NCBI RefSeq assembly: GCF_028453695.1
Contig: NC_135775.1
Location: 13,178,545-13,242,544, forward strand
DNA length: 64,000 nucleotides
From: Augochlora pura
Lineage: Eukaryota > Arthropoda > Insecta > Hymenoptera > Halictidae
Direction of reading: 5' to 3'
Part shown: positions 11,501 to 23,900 of the stretch, piece by piece
Layout: the number at the start of each line of letters is the position of its first letter
How positions within the stretch are numbered: position 1 is the stretch's first letter
Notes under the pieces: generated by a model
The model's database searches: none
The model's input: the letters and a program-made list of their open reading frames with translations, nothing else
Told to the model about the DNA's origin: nothing
Program-made: the position numbers and the translations under genes

Positions 11501-11764
11501 TCGTGTTCCCTCTATACCAGGGTTACATAAGAGGAAACCAATACAAAGAGGAAAGCCGTACTTACCTTTGAGAAGCTTTGTTGCTAATGTATTACATTCT
11601 TTCTTATAATCCGGACATTATCGCGAAACATTGTCTATTTGTATTAGTATCATTTTTCAGATTATTGGTCAAACATTTTGTATGTTATAAATTTATATGT
11701 TAAAGAAGTTTCGTTGGTATCCTGTTAGGACAATTGCATAATTGATAAATTCGACCAAAGTAAT
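8506..11764. other. Stretch without recognised genes; GC-richer block at 9040-9480
   Basis: The block at 9040-9480 has the base composition and TG...CA-like edges of the LTRs in this window, but I find no target duplication and do not call it. It holds an inverted repeat TGCAGGT-C-ACCTGCA at 9451-9465. At 10770-10808 the minus strand reads AAGGTGTCCCAACTG, a likely CAGGGTGT-type transposon end. The rest is plain AT-rich sequence. Confidence 0.5.
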
Positions 11765-12316
11765 TGTTGCGTCGAGTCCGCATACGCAATTGCCGCAGAT
11801 CACTCGAAGGCGCGTGTGTTGTGATGATTGAGGAATCAACGAGGTGTTGCTGGTTTAACAATTTATTAAAGGTTCAATAGTATTCGAAATGGGAAATGTT
11901 TCGGCTCGGATGCTGGATTGATGGGTGGTAGCGATGCCTTGTTCTTCGTTGTCCTTGGTGGTTGTTTCCCTTGGTTGCTGCTTGATCGTTGCTGCGTCAA
12001 TGCCGATCACCCTCGTTTCCTTCTGCGTTCCTCTCACTCCTGACTGTTCGTCTGACTGCTTCTAAAACTGTACTGTCCAGCTTCTAAAAAATGCCTTATA
12101 TTTATACGATTTTGGTGCTCCGGTAAGGAACCAATCACGATCAATTGGTCGAAGGGCGCTTGTAGGCCCGTGTGGTGGTCGATCGGTCGGTCGGTCGTCC
12201 GATGGAATTTCTGAAGAGGAGCGGCTTCGACCGATTTATGGTTTTAACATTTCCTGCACTAGCAGAGCCTTTGTGTCGAATATTTTTTATCAGAATTGTC
12301 GTTCCGAGACGGAACA
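11765..12316 (-). mobile_element. Solo LTR, 552 bp, target duplication GTAAT
   Basis: The unit starts TGTTGCGTCGAGTCC, ends GAGACGGAACA and is flanked by GTAAT at 11760-11764 and 12317-12321. On the minus strand there are a TATAAATA box near 12100 and an AATAAA near 11865, the order expected for a minus-strand LTR. It has a short GGTC(G) repeat near 12180. Open frames across it (11855-12037, 12141-12434) are not recognised and the second runs out of the LTR, so they are probably chance. Confidence 0.87.
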
Positions 12317-12321
12317 GTAAT

Positions 12322-13006
12322 ATGAAAGAGAATGTTGGTGAAGAATAAGACCATAAAATCCTTCTCACTTGAAATTTCGGAGAGTATAAAGTAGATATTA
12401 TAATACGCAGATTGCAGCGTGTTAAATTGTCCATTATCTAATTTTATTAGTTATTCCAAAATTTCCATCTAAATCTAATATTTATCCTACGTTATAAATT
12501 ATCGTCAATCTCGAGTAATATTAATAACAACTCTGTGAACGAGCCTGGTATGTGTGGTAAATAATAATTGCATTTACATATCATTGACGTACTACCACGC
12601 TTACACGTTCATTAGCAACTCGGTGTTTCGAAAACAATCGATATTGAGTGTAAGTATATGTATGCACACGCATAAATACACTGATTGCTACCAACATATG
12701 CAAATGTATAGATAAATCGACAAGTAGATAGTATGTGTAGCACGTAGCAAACAAGCCACCTGTGTATGTCCTCCTCGAATTGCAGGTGAATACATTGACA
12801 AAGTTATTGACGAATCGGATAACGTTAACTGTTATTATCGATTCTGCAAACTGAAAATCTGTTACAAAAATCTGAACATCAGTTGTTTGTTTACTGCGCT
12901 AGTACACAACGCATTTATTCATATTAGTATATGAATATTATTCAAATGTAATTTATTTATTGCTACTTTAATAGAGATTTCATTTTATTGATACAGCAAT
13001 CATTTA
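12322..13006. other. Stretch with nothing recognised
   Basis: AT-rich sequence without open frames or repeats that I can place. Confidence 0.5.
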
Positions 13007-13260
13007 TAGGGTATCATGTAAGTGGTGATACAACCGGATAGGGGTTGATTTTACGTCAAAAAATAAGATGAGAAAAAAGAATAACATTTTTTCATTTAAA
13101 ACTTCATTTTCAAGAAAATTGGGTTGAAAGATGCATCAAGTTCGCGTGGCGCGTAATGCGACGACAAGTATTCCTGTTCTATAGTATTATTTTTTCAACC
13201 TACTTTTTATCCAAAACGGAGCCTTAAATAAAAAAAGTTATTCTTTTTTTTTACTTATTT
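13007..13260. mobile_element. Degraded mariner-like MITE (CAGGGTGTCCC family)
   Basis: The left part aligns with the MITE at 58342: TAGGGTATCATG for CAGGGTGTCCCGG, then GGGGTTGATTTTACGTCAAAAAA for the matching stretch there. The element is internally inverted: AGAATAACATTTTTTCATTT near 13080 returns in reverse complement near 13205-13250. This gives a long imperfect hairpin with no coding capacity. The right boundary is approximate. Confidence 0.6.
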
Positions 13261-15120
13261 CTTAACTTAGAATTAGTCTCTATACGCTTATACCATTTAA
13301 CCTTACACCAATTACATGTGCATTGTAAAGTCCATATGAGTATTATTCTTACATTATAAATTCAAATATAATATTGAAAATGTAATAATAAATTCCGTCT
13401 TGTAATGACTATTCGTAAATGTTAGCGACATTCAAGTTAGACTGCTTAGACACCGATTAGAATCATAAGAAATGCATGGTTAATTTTATAGCACTTTGGC
13501 AGCCACCCAGACTTCCTAATTTTATTAAGGTAAATAAAATTTAAGTACATTGAATAAGTAATTGATGCCATACAGCTTCACTTTTTAATTTGGATTTGAT
13601 TAAATGACATACATCGATTTTGTAAAATTGTTGACATCATAGTTGGTTTCAGTCTAGAGAAAATGAGTAACATACTTTGTTGATAATTTATGTGTCGCAT
13701 CGCTGGTCATAAACGAATTTATGTTTATGAGGGGACCCACCTAGTTTGTGACAGCTCGCCAGAAATCTTCGGTATTTCAGTAATTGTTTCCATATGTGGC
13801 CTTAAACTTTGGTAATTTCGAGTCCGAACACTCACCATTTGGGATTGGTAGGATCGGAGTTTCATTTTCGCGTTAATTGAACCATCATTTTTATATTCAT
13901 TGTTCTAAAGGACCAATAGGAAAGTGGTGGCACTCCTCGCTTCAACTATGAAGATATCCCCAAAAAATGGGTATTGCTTACTTTTTTACATTCTAAACTG
14001 ACTCTGTGATTGTCTAACCAGTAGTCAGGTTTTAGGGCTCTGCTCTTATAATAGAGACTCAACCTTTATACATATACGACTCTGTAACCGGTTGTCTAGG
14101 CAGTCAAGTCGCAAGGGCTCTGTTCCTATAGTAGAGACACACCCTCAACACGTACATAATCCTTATTTCTTCCGTCTTGCAGTCAACTTTGCAATTGTTC
14201 ATAAACTAGTTTACCCCTAAACACATCTTCAACGCATTAAGTTGCCGCGAGAGTGGCGTTATTTAATCGTCGCAACATATGTATAGCCGACGCTGTAACG
14301 CACCAAGTATTATTATGAAATATGTGTTGTTTTATAGCAATGAAGACTGTATTTAGATGTAAATTTTACCATTTATATTATGATGGAGTAAGAAATTTAT
14401 TCAATCATTTTCTATAAAAGCATCTTCATAATTTAAGCACTTTCTTTATTTAATACAATAGATTCCATTAAACGTTAGTTACAAAATACATAATTAATTC
14501 ACTGCAACAAATAGATTTTCATTTTTAATTAGTTATAGGTTATTATTAGGAATCTCCAATACGAGCAGTGTGTGCAGAGCAACAAGTCAGATATAGCAAT
14601 GTACTAGTGGGGACAAGTAATACATATGTTGTGAATCCTGCACAGCGTACGTCTGGTGAAGCAACGATCCATGGCCAAAATTATTTTGGCGTTACTTCAA
14701 GCTTTAAAAAATCGAGGTGACCAATAGTTTTTATAAAAAAATTTATGTTTGAAAGTTTTATATTCTAAATTGTAGAAAACTATAGATACAACACCTGTTA
14801 TTGTAAAGATCTTTTTGCAAGATCATCGGAAATGTCTGAAAAATCATGCTTTGTTTTAGAATTGGATATGAACGTTGACTGATGAACGTGTTTACCGTTT
14901 TTTGCTTTCGTAGGTGTCGAAATACACCATGAACTTTTTTAAATACCATAGGACCCGGGGGTGCAACGTGGTGCCCGTCATGTATCTTTAATAACAATTG
15001 AATCAGCTTTCATATAAATTAAATTTAATTTTAACAAGTTTGAACAATTTTCCTGTGTTGTCTCCCAAAAGTTTAAATTGTTATAGCAATCTTTATACAT
15101 ATAATAAAAAGTTGATACAT
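13261..15120. other. Stretch without recognised genes
   Basis: Apart from the 78-bp duplication at 14000-14157, I see only AT-rich sequence and chance open frames. The 79-codon minus frame at 14758-14997 matches nothing I know. Confidence 0.5.
14000..14157. repeat. Tandem duplication, 78-bp unit, two copies
   Basis: GACTCTGT begins both copies at 14000 and 14078. Within each, GGGCTCTG is followed by TATAATAGAGAC or TATAGTAGAGAC at the same offset. The copies have diverged clearly, but the GGGCTCTG...TAGAGACWCA block is better kept than the rest. Confidence 0.75.
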
Positions 15121-15450
15121 TGTGTAAGGAACTTGGTTAAATGAGTAATGTTAACTTTTATTATACAACGATATACACAAAACGTCTGTCCCCACGTGGC
15201 GTCACCGAAGAAGTGTCGCCGCCACGTTCCGTTCTCGCTCGCCCGATTGATGTTCCCAATCATTCATTTGTTTCACGCACACAACCATGCATTCATGTTC
15301 ATCTTATTACTATACATTCATACAACCGCACACTCCTTCTTATATACCATACACTCTCAGCCATACTATACACTTACAACTGTACATACATAACTAAACT
15401 ATACCAAGTTACTAACATAATAACATACTACAAACTTATATATTGATACC
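15121..15450. mobile_element. Possible LTR-like block, no target duplication
   Basis: A GC- and pyrimidine-rich unit begins near TGTGTAAGGAACTTGG and ends near ATACCCTACA. It carries a TTTTATTATAC stretch near the left edge like the minus-strand LTRs here, and a C-rich run of ATTCA/ACAC words like the LTR at 63166. No flanking duplication is found, so the call is tentative. The 101- and 81-codon open frames over it are low-complexity. Confidence 0.3.
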
Positions 15451-16068
15451 CTACAATAATTAATTTAAACTATTAGTTCCTTTAATTTTTCATTATCTGT
15501 CTTTATAAGATTATATTTCACAGCAGGGTTATCTAAATGAACTAATATTTTAGATGTCAAAGCTCTGGGGATTTTAAACTCAATAAAAGAAATAATCGTT
15601 TAAAATATGAAAGTTGTAAAATTAATTTTCAGCTATGGATCGCCGTTCAGCCAGACTTTATCTTAGCGTATAAGATTATAATGTTCACTTGGCAAATGCG
15701 TCGCAGTGCTATATGTATAGAATTACGGCGATTTCCATGAAATCAAGTATCTCCATGAATTTCTCTTGATACGTGGAGAGCGAATTATGTAGATAAACAC
15801 ACAGTTAACTTCCTTCACACAGTACTTCTATACGATAAAATTTGTGTATAATTTTTTTTCTTTGCAATGAATGAACTGTTAGGAAAGTCGCTTTTGATGT
15901 GTTAGGTGCTTGAAATAATTTTCACTATGAACTAATGTTGTATACGTGTTTGATGTTGATCCGGTTTGTAAGGCCGGATTTGTTTGTACACGTTTGGTAC
16001 AATGCCGTAGTAATATAGACGTGTGTTTGTTCTATCTACACTTTATTTACAATACTGTACAAGTATAC

Positions 16069-16324
16069 TGTTGCGAACTTCGGGAACCTCGTCCGGTTCC
16101 CGTCGCCCCGTTCCACGAGTCCGCGGCATAATTAATATTTATTACTTTCGTTTTACAATTCTTTACAATATTTCAAATTATCAAATACAATGCGTCGAGT
16201 TTGCTGTCAAAATAACCATTGTCGAAGTTCAGCTCGGTTGGAAGACCCTGCACCCTGTTGCCGTCTTTTATTTCGGCAAGGGAATTCCAAGGCTGCACCG
16301 GTCATCCATCCGGTGTTCGTAACA
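16069..16324 (-). mobile_element. Solo LTR, 256 bp, target duplication ATAC, nested in a family A LTR
   Basis: The unit starts TGTTGCGAAC and ends GTTCGTAACA, so the terminal inverted repeat is ten bases with one mismatch. ATAC is duplicated at 16065-16068 and 16325-16328. The empty site is visible in the 54741 copy, where the sequence runs through. A GTAATAAATATT on the minus strand near 16140 suggests minus orientation. A 10-bp inverted end could also suit a MITE, but TG...CA and the 4-bp duplication favour an LTR. Confidence 0.8.
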
Positions 16325-16412
16325 ATACTATTCACGATTTCTGATGATGTTTGGACGCGTTATGTTTAAATGATTGATGCGATCTTAGTATGAATGCGTT
16401 ATGTTTGAATGA

Positions 16413-16655
16413 TTACTGTGTTCTTTTTTTCGTTCGTCGTGTTCTGTCTGTTGTCACCTTGGTTTTGCATTGTTTGGTAGAGGGTAGTTCTTGGTGGAGG
16501 AAATGAAGTGTTTTTGATTGGAGGTGGGTGTGTCGCAGGAAACTTGGAATGAGGAGTGGGAAATTTGGTAGAAAGTTCGGGTTTGCGTTGTCTTCTTTGT
16601 TACAGTAAAAATTATGAATGTTTGTCCGTGCAACGGTACTGTAGGTATGTTGCAC
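16413..16655 (-). other. Open frame inside family A LTR, kept between copies, no ATG
   Basis: This 80-codon frame has exactly the same length as the one at 54893-55135 and aligns with it without gaps. Shared parts include YSTVARTNIH, FYCNK, NFPLLIPS and RHTHLQSKTLHFL. Both begin with GTG, not ATG, and upstream in the 54741 copy the frame is open for about 30 more codons but has no ATG. It would only be translated if spliced or fused to something upstream. I recognise no domain. Chance retention in young repeats is the plain alternative. Confidence 0.35.
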
Positions 16656-16827
16656 GTGTTGTCCGTTCGTCGAGTCGAGTTTCGTTAAGTACGGTAATGG
16701 TAAAGTAATTTCGTCAGTCGTCGTCCGTTGGATTTTTGCCTATTTTCGGTTGATTCGCATGCTCATGGCTTAATAACTTTATCGGTTAGGCACTTTCGAC
16801 CTTCGGTGTTGCCGTCGCAACAACTAA

Positions 16828-18406
16828 TATATGTCAATAGTTCTGTTATTTCAATATGGCGAAATATTACTGTTTAATACTGCTATGCTGTCAAGTGCAC
16901 TTTAATAATCAGTGAAAAACATTTGATCGTAGTACAAAGATTACAATTTCTGTGACAGTAAAGATATTGGATTTCGTACTAAAAAAAGCATTTCTACAAT
17001 CATTAATAATGAACGCTATGAATGACAACTGCTCAATTTGAGTAGAACATTAAATGAAAAAAGCCCGTAATATGGCTAAAGGTATGACAAAATTCTCCTC
17101 CATAATAACGCTGTACCGCACATTGCAAGACCAGTGTAAGAAACGTTAACAGTTCTTAAGATAAGATGTCTTGTCCTATTCGTTGAATTCAATAGATGTT
17201 GCTCCTACAGATTATCATATTTTTCTATCAATACAGCGCAATCGTTCACAGCTGCGCTACAATTCTTACGAAAATATCTGAAAATGAATCGATACCTAAA
17301 TCGTCTTGGACCCGAATGTCTTCATGGTGGAATCTATTTATTACCAAAACATGGGAAAAGGGTGGTAGTTTCCGAAAGACAATATTTTGAATAAAATATG
17401 CAGTACCATTCTTGTGAAATAAGTATGAATTTTTCTGTAAAAAAAGACGGCAATAATTATTTTAATTAAGTAATGGGAGTGTTGGAATGCGAACTATTCA
17501 GAAGCGAACTATTGAGAAAGAGTACTACTACATATACGTATACATATACGAGCAAGATACAAGTTCCGCCTTATAATTTCTCCGTCATATCGTACAGATT
17601 ATTCCAATATCGGTAACACCAGTTTTTATACGGTATTTAATAGAATGGTAAGAGATGGTAAGATATAAAATCTAGTCTTTCACGACCACCGACCTTATAT
17701 TTAAAACATTCTTCAAATATTTCTGAAATTGTCAGATTCGTCGAAATTTCGACATTATTATTCTACTTCAAATGCTCGATTTGAGTCTGCGAATACAATG
17801 TTGTAGTTACTCTGGAAAAATTTTACCGTTGCAATTCCGTGCAATATATTCTGATTTAACCGTCAACTTGACACTCCTTTGTCACAATCTTCTGTCCTCA
17901 ACTAAGAAGGTTAAGACGTTTAAAGACCACTTCGAAACTTGGCAACCGCTTTTTCCAAAAGTTCCAGCTTTACCGATATCAAGGATTTTCCTAATAAGTA
18001 AAGCATGGTTTTCAATGTTACAATTTAAATACTTTAAAGTGAATACAATACATCTGTGGTTCTATGGAAAAACGCCACAGTTTCAATAAAAAGTCGGATC
18101 GAACTGTAGAATACAGGATTTATGTATTTATTAAGTAAAAAATTAGAAAAAGAAATTCGATGGGTTCAAAAATGATGAAAATTATAACATTATTAACACG
18201 AAGAAATCTGTGGTTGAAAGGAAAATGTCGCATATCACAATTTTTAAACATTTTATCAGACAATAATCCATGAAAACGAATTCGATGGACTAAAAAATAT
18301 AATGTAATTTGAAACACTACTAAGAGGAAACATTAGTAATTAGAACATTAAGTGTCATTCCCGAAAGTGAAATCATATGACATGTGAGGTTCTTTCTAGC
18401 AACTAA
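16828..18406. other. Stretch without recognised genes
   Basis: AT-rich sequence. The 105-codon plus frame at 17772-18089 contains short peptide-like runs but matches no family I know. Confidence 0.5.
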
Positions 18407-18410
18407 TTAA

Positions 18411-18647
18411 CCCTTGCACTCGAAGTGATTTAAACTTTACATGCAAATATTTTATTTTATGGTATTTTCATTTTATCTAGCTTAATGAATTTTATACATA
18501 AGAAATTTAGTTTTGTGACTCATTCAATAGTAACACTTGTAACAGTTTCTTAAATTTAAACAAATTTGGCAATGCAAAAATTATTTTGGAACTTTATACA
18601 TAACAATTTTTTATGGTACTTGAGAGTCATCTCTCGATTGTAAGAGA
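18411..18647. mobile_element. TTAA-flanked MITE, degraded
   Basis: TTAA stands at 18407-18410 and 18648-18651. The left end CCCTTGCACTCGAAGTGA and the right end, reverse-complemented, TCTCTTACAATCGAGAGATGA align with several mismatches. The length, 237 bp, matches the other TTAA MITEs here. Confidence 0.55.
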
Positions 18648-18651
18648 TTAA

Positions 18652-19310
18652 TATTTTGCAATATACATTTTTTTCTAGATTTTTTCACTTTCTATTTTGT
18701 ATTCTTTTTAGTTGACAAAAGTAGCAGAGTTATGAGCTGCAGATTTTCTATGTATAGACCTGGCGAAACGAAAGTATTGGACCACCGCAAAAGTTTATAC
18801 CCGATTTTAATGGATGTCACTAAATTGAATAGTTGACGGTACCCATAGGTACAACTTCAATTTGTAACCATGTATTTTAAACGCAGAAATGTGATTGATT
18901 TGTCGATATTGATTGTATTGTTAGCGCTTTTGGAAATTTTCAATTTAAATTCTCGTAATAATTTGCAATAAGCATAATGTTAGCATCTATTGAAAAAGTA
19001 TACAACTAAAGCGTTGCTCCTCTTCTAGTTGTTAATGGTCGTGTTTTAATTTTGCAAATCATTTTTTCATTGTACGAAATGCTGCTTCATAGCTTCGAAA
19101 AACATCCTGAATATTTTTCGCGGCTGTTTTTACCGCTACGCCTTTCTAGAATTGGTGGCGTATGGTAGGAAGAAATCTGTCTTTCGATCATTTTCAAAAC
19201 GAAATAACTAGAAATATTGACATGCTTCGTAAAAATCTGGACCGTAAAAGTATAGAGAGTGGGTGAAAAATCGTGCTACAATTGATCAAGAGATGATAGT
19301 CATAGAAAAC
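18652..19310. other. Stretch with a possible Tc1-like end
   Basis: Near 18775 the sequence reads AAAGTATTGGACCACC, similar to Tc1-type transposon ends. No transposase frame and no opposite end are recognisable. Confidence 0.3.
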
Positions 19311-19515
19311 AGTTGGGCAAAAAGTAATCCGATTGATGAGTAATTGATAATAATTAATTATTATAAATTATAATAATTTATTTATTTATTTATTACTACT
19401 AATTGTTAGCTAACGAGTTATAATTGTTAATCATTAATACGATTATACTATGCCAATTATAATCGTAAGTTAGTTATAATCGTTAATCATTAATCAGATT
19501 ACTTTTTGTCCAACT
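19311..19515. mobile_element. Palindromic MITE, terminal repeat AGTTGGRCAAAAAGTAATC
   Basis: The left end AGTTGGGCAAAAAGTAATC and the right end, reverse-complemented, AGTTGGACAAAAAGTAATC differ at one base. The inverted similarity continues inwards (GATTGATGA against GATTAATGA), and the AT-rich middle (TTATAATTATAA-like words) lets the whole unit fold back. No convincing target duplication is visible, so the superfamily is open. Confidence 0.7.
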
Positions 19516-19689
19516 TTGTCATAAAATGTTTGACACAACATAAAGATCGATGTAACGTGTGCGAGTAAAATCGTGACAGCGGATATTTAACGGAGATTTA
19601 AAATTGACAAAAGACAAAAAACGATTCCAATAAACGTAGTTTCAGAATTTGGCAATTGTAAGTAAATATTAGTCAATAAGAATGATACA

Positions 19690-19948
19690 CAGGGTGTACC
19701 AAAATTATTCATACTCTGGGAAATGAGGAGTTCTTAAGGCCATTCCAGTAACCTTTTCCTTTGCTGAAATGCAATCTGCAACTCTTTATTAACGAGTTAT
19801 TAATGAAAAAAACAGTGGCGAATGTGTACCGCGCGCGCGAAATTCAACCTGCTGCTATGCGCGTGAGACAGTTGGCTGAAACCAACCTCACTCCGGGGCG
19901 CGACGGAAGGAGAGGACTGCGCTCAGGCTTTGAGCCGTGTTCGAAGTA
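19690..19948 (+). mobile_element. CAGGGTGTACC-type transposon fragment
   Basis: After TA(CA) the segment begins CAGGGTGTACCAAAATTATT and runs into a GC-rich stretch ending near GCTTTGAGCCGTG. The start is a terminal motif type common in insect mariner-like repeats. No second terminus is found, so it is truncated. The 62-codon frame at 19761-19949 lies inside it and is not recognised. Confidence 0.5.
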
Positions 19949-20931
19949 ACGAACAAGGATTTTATGAATTTTTTATTAATTGCAAACATTTTACAAATAT
20001 TATTAATTTTTTATAGATCATAAAATAATTTTTTATAGATCATATATAATTTTTATTAGATCATAAAAATTGGTCACAAATCAATTCATGACGTTTCTCA
20101 TTTTCATTTAGAACCTAATTAACGATATCTGTATAGCAAATTATTTTAAATTATACGCAAAATTTGAACTCATCTGCCGTAATATTTTACGGCGAGCCCT
20201 TTTACGGTGAACCCCACCAATGGCTGTGTTCGTAGTTACAACCAATCTGTCAAGAAGGCCAATGGCTCCCGATTGTAAATAACCTAATTCATGTCACAAT
20301 GGCAGTCTTCAAGTTAAGAATTTTACAATTCTAATTGAAATTAATGAGATGAAAATCAGATTGTTAATAAAATCCAAATAGTCAGCTTTCGTCGGTTTGT
20401 TAATAAACAATTCAGTTAAGAGTAGAACATGAAAATTGTTTAAGCATTATTGATGAACTGTGAAATGAATTTAAATGGGTTTTTACATAGAAACGTAGAC
20501 CACAGCGAAAGTGTGTTGATCAATCAATGTTTGTGCTTTGGCCTATTGTTTCGGTGTATGCGAAGATACGATGATTACCCTCTTTGTCCCTCCAGTAACG
20601 TGAACGACTGAGTGCTCATGGTTTTATGAATTCCTGAAGGTGAACCTCTCTCACACGGTATTAGGTGTATAGTGATGTATATCACTTGCATCAATATTCA
20701 CACATTTTTTAAAATAAAATAACTTCTTTCAATGTGGACGAAATATTTTTTTGGATATCAGAGATACGAGTTTACAGGCCTCTGTCTACAATATAATTTA
20801 TCAAATTGTAAAAGCTTGGAACGAAAACTCGGCTATTTGAACTTTCTTTTATCTAAGTTTATAACGAAAACTTAAAAATGCATTTTGTAGATTTCGGTAA
20901 CTTATGTATATGCGTACTGAAAATTTCAGTG

Positions 20932-20962
20932 ATTCTGCCTTTCATACTTGGAAAAACCCTAC
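20932..20962. repeat. Fragment of the LTR terminus seen at 63740
   Basis: ATTCTGCCTTTCATACTTGG followed by AAAAACCCTAC matches the last 30 bases of the LTR at 63166-63740 (ATTCTGTCTTTCATACCCGG, AAAAAACCCTAC). Only the terminus is present, with no similarity further in, so this is an old remnant. Confidence 0.55.
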
Positions 20963-20969
20963 GATACTA

Positions 20970-23900
20970 TAATATAAATAGGAAGACTCCAAATAAGAAC
21001 CTTGTACAACACCAGAGATAGTTTTTACTTATCTTGAGGAGGATAGTAGAACCGATTGCTGTGAGCTGAGTAGTTGTTGTACCTGTAGTTTATTTTCAAG
21101 CATAATTATTTGTTGTTGAATAAAAATGTTTAGTAAGTCTTATTCGATAAATATGAAGTTAATTACGCCCGAAAACAAACAAAAGACGCATCAAGTGGTT
21201 ACCATAATATTCATCATTCTTATACAATGCTTACATTCGTATTCAATCCTTAGTTATCATTGAAGGGGTTGAAACGTACATAATTTTGCAAATATCTCTT
21301 GTACAGTACAGGAGATATGACAGTATCACAAATTTTATTTTTTGTTATATTATAATTTTGTCATGTCCTATTCTTCCGTTTCAGAATATTTAATTATTAC
21401 ACCACCAAAGAGACACTAACTTTTGAACTTTAATTGTTCTTATTAAAGTTGTCAAAGTCTGGGATACAAAAGTACCCGGCAGATGCAATTGTGGAAGCCA
21501 GATTTGGCCTGCGTTGTTGAGAATTAAGAAGGTAACGCAAAAATTATTTAGTTTAAAAGTTTATCGCAACATCTCTTTGATATGTCTGTCCCTTCTAGTT
21601 GAATTTATTGTTACCGTTTCCCTCTCTACTCTGATCTGGCTACTACCCGAGTTCGACCCAATCAATGATGGAAGAAGAGGGGGGACACAACGTTCAAATT
21701 TAAGCGCAACAGATATTTAAAAGAGTGAACATTACTGTATTCATGATGAAAGTGTGTTGTCTCACGAGAATATCAAATACCATTCGAATATCTCTATTTG
21801 GCGTATCCCGCTTGACGATGCCAAAATATCATCGCTGCATATCGTCTATAAAAGTCCGAGATTACACGATTCGCTTCAAACTTTAAGGGAAGCCTAGGCA
21901 GGAAAGTGACGCAATGATTTTTTTTTATAAAAGACAGCCTCGAGCTACATCGAACGGTATCGACTACAGCAGATCCCAAGATTGGGTCCACTGTGATGTG
22001 CCAGTGGCTGGCAGTGGCCCAAAGCCGTTTCCGTAGACAAATGTCCATTCAACCGCGAGGAAGTAAGTCTGTTTACGCTTTGCTTTCTTTGCTACGTTTC
22101 CCTTTATGTCATGGTCCTGCTGTGTGTCACGATCCGGGAACTGGAAATCGGTCACATACATACACATACAAGCGGTCACCTGCGCCTGATCAATATGCGT
22201 AACTAAGATCAGATTCTCACCGATTTTGAAACTCTTGTTATGGTCTTCGGTAAGACAGTCAACACGCGGGTTATAACTTGCTTTAAAAAGGAAACGAACA
22301 CAAATAATTCGACTTGCTTCGCTTGCACTTAATCTATGATAGTGCCTGAGCTTCAGCGTAACCTCAAGGTGTAATTGCAACAACGGACGAACTCTGGGCT
22401 GTTTGGAATAATCACTGCCTGCGTTCTTAACTGTTACCTACTGCGTGGATGATCGCGAACGAAAGGTGTGGATGAGTAAGAACAAGTTGGAAGTGGTATG
22501 AACGCGAAGTGAGAAATATATAGTGACAGTTCCAAAAGTCATTCGTAATCGGAAAATAAGGGGTTCGTGAGATTATTTGAAGTAACCGACGAGTTCAATA
22601 TCAGTAATTAATATTAATACTAGTAACCAGTGAGCGACGAATTCAGCTGGTGCAAAGACAGCGAAAAGTCGAATTGTATTTCCGCTAAGGAAAGAGTTAC
22701 TTTAAATGACTTGTGGGGCCCCTCATTTCTCAACTTCGAGTAACGTTTGTGACATACTGTAGCTGCCAGCAGTATAGCGAATTTTTAAAACACTTATAGG
22801 TGTCTACAGTGGTTCACGGGTTACTGAACGTTGAAAATTAATAAAGGTTAGTTGCTAATTAACAATTAAGAATTTAATAGTTCAAACTGCTAGGGTTAAT
22901 GTACGTTGAAAACTAGTAAAAGTATACGTTTATGCGTCAATGTAACTGCTTATAAACTCATGTCGGGGTTTCAGTGTATATCAAAAACTGTTGCCGTTTT
23001 GTCACACGTCGTCTTACAATTAATGTGAAAGCATAAAAAGTTTGCGATGACTGGTACTGCAGTTACTCTGGAATTTAATTGCTAACATCCATGCAACTGT
23101 TAGTGGGAATGAAACGTCACCGTTTAGGTTAACCTGCATGAATACCGGACAACGAGAGCGCGTGCTCGGTAGACCCGTTAATTGCTATGTCGCTCTGTAA
23201 GATTTTACGACACGTCAATTGTTATTGGCTCCAGAAACAAGATGTTAATAGCGCCTGTTTTACCAAATGGATATAGAACACTAAATTCTAATCTCCCTGA
23301 ATTCAATGATCGTGGAAGATGCTGTGAATGTCAATGTTCTGAATGGTCTAGTTTAGTAAAATTAAAAAATAAAAGTATCTCTATAAAAAGCACCGCTATT
23401 TTATTGAATAATACAAAAGAATTCTTAAGTATTATAGCAAATGCCAAATATTATTTAAGTAATATGACAATATTAAATGGTTATCCTTTTAATACTGACC
23501 TGTGAAGAAGTTTATGCCGAATGATGATAGAAATAATTGAAGTTCTACCTTAGAAAATGTTTTGTTTATGAAATAGAATTGATCCTTTTTCTTTCATTTT
23601 AATATTTCTTTTTGTAAATAACGTTAACTATTTTATTTATTTTACAGAGACTTTTTGGATAAACGTTCTACAAATATAAATCCTATGGAACTTTTCATAC
23701 AGAGGAACTTTATGTACAGATTCTACAATATCTGAAATTTTAATTCTAGAAGTGAATATTACGAAAAAATGCTATTGCCACCTACTGTATAAATAAAATC
23801 CAACGAGTAGGAAACACGAAATACATCCACTTATAGTAACTTAGACCTAAAAAAGAAACAATTTTTATTTAAAAATTAAGATAATAACAGTTTCTGTTAT

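Larger units (their letters stand above)
15936..16822 (-). mobile_element. Solo LTR of family A, target duplication ACTAA, with a second LTR inside
   Basis: The unit starts TGTTGTATACGTG, ends GCCGTCGCAACA and is flanked by ACTAA at 15931-15935 and 16823-16827. It is homologous to the plus-strand LTR at 54741-55392 and the partial copy at 25314-26198. A 256-bp LTR (16069-16324) and its 4-bp duplication interrupt it; without these it is 627 bp. ATTGTAAATAAAGTGTAG on the minus strand gives the polyadenylation signal and orientation. A GTG-initiated open frame at 16413-16655 (minus) is kept in the other copies. Confidence 0.92.

Noticed and set aside
21964..22383. A 139-codon minus-strand open frame
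   Set aside because: No recognisable motif, no partner exons, and another frame on the opposite strand overlaps it. Its length alone is not evidence.
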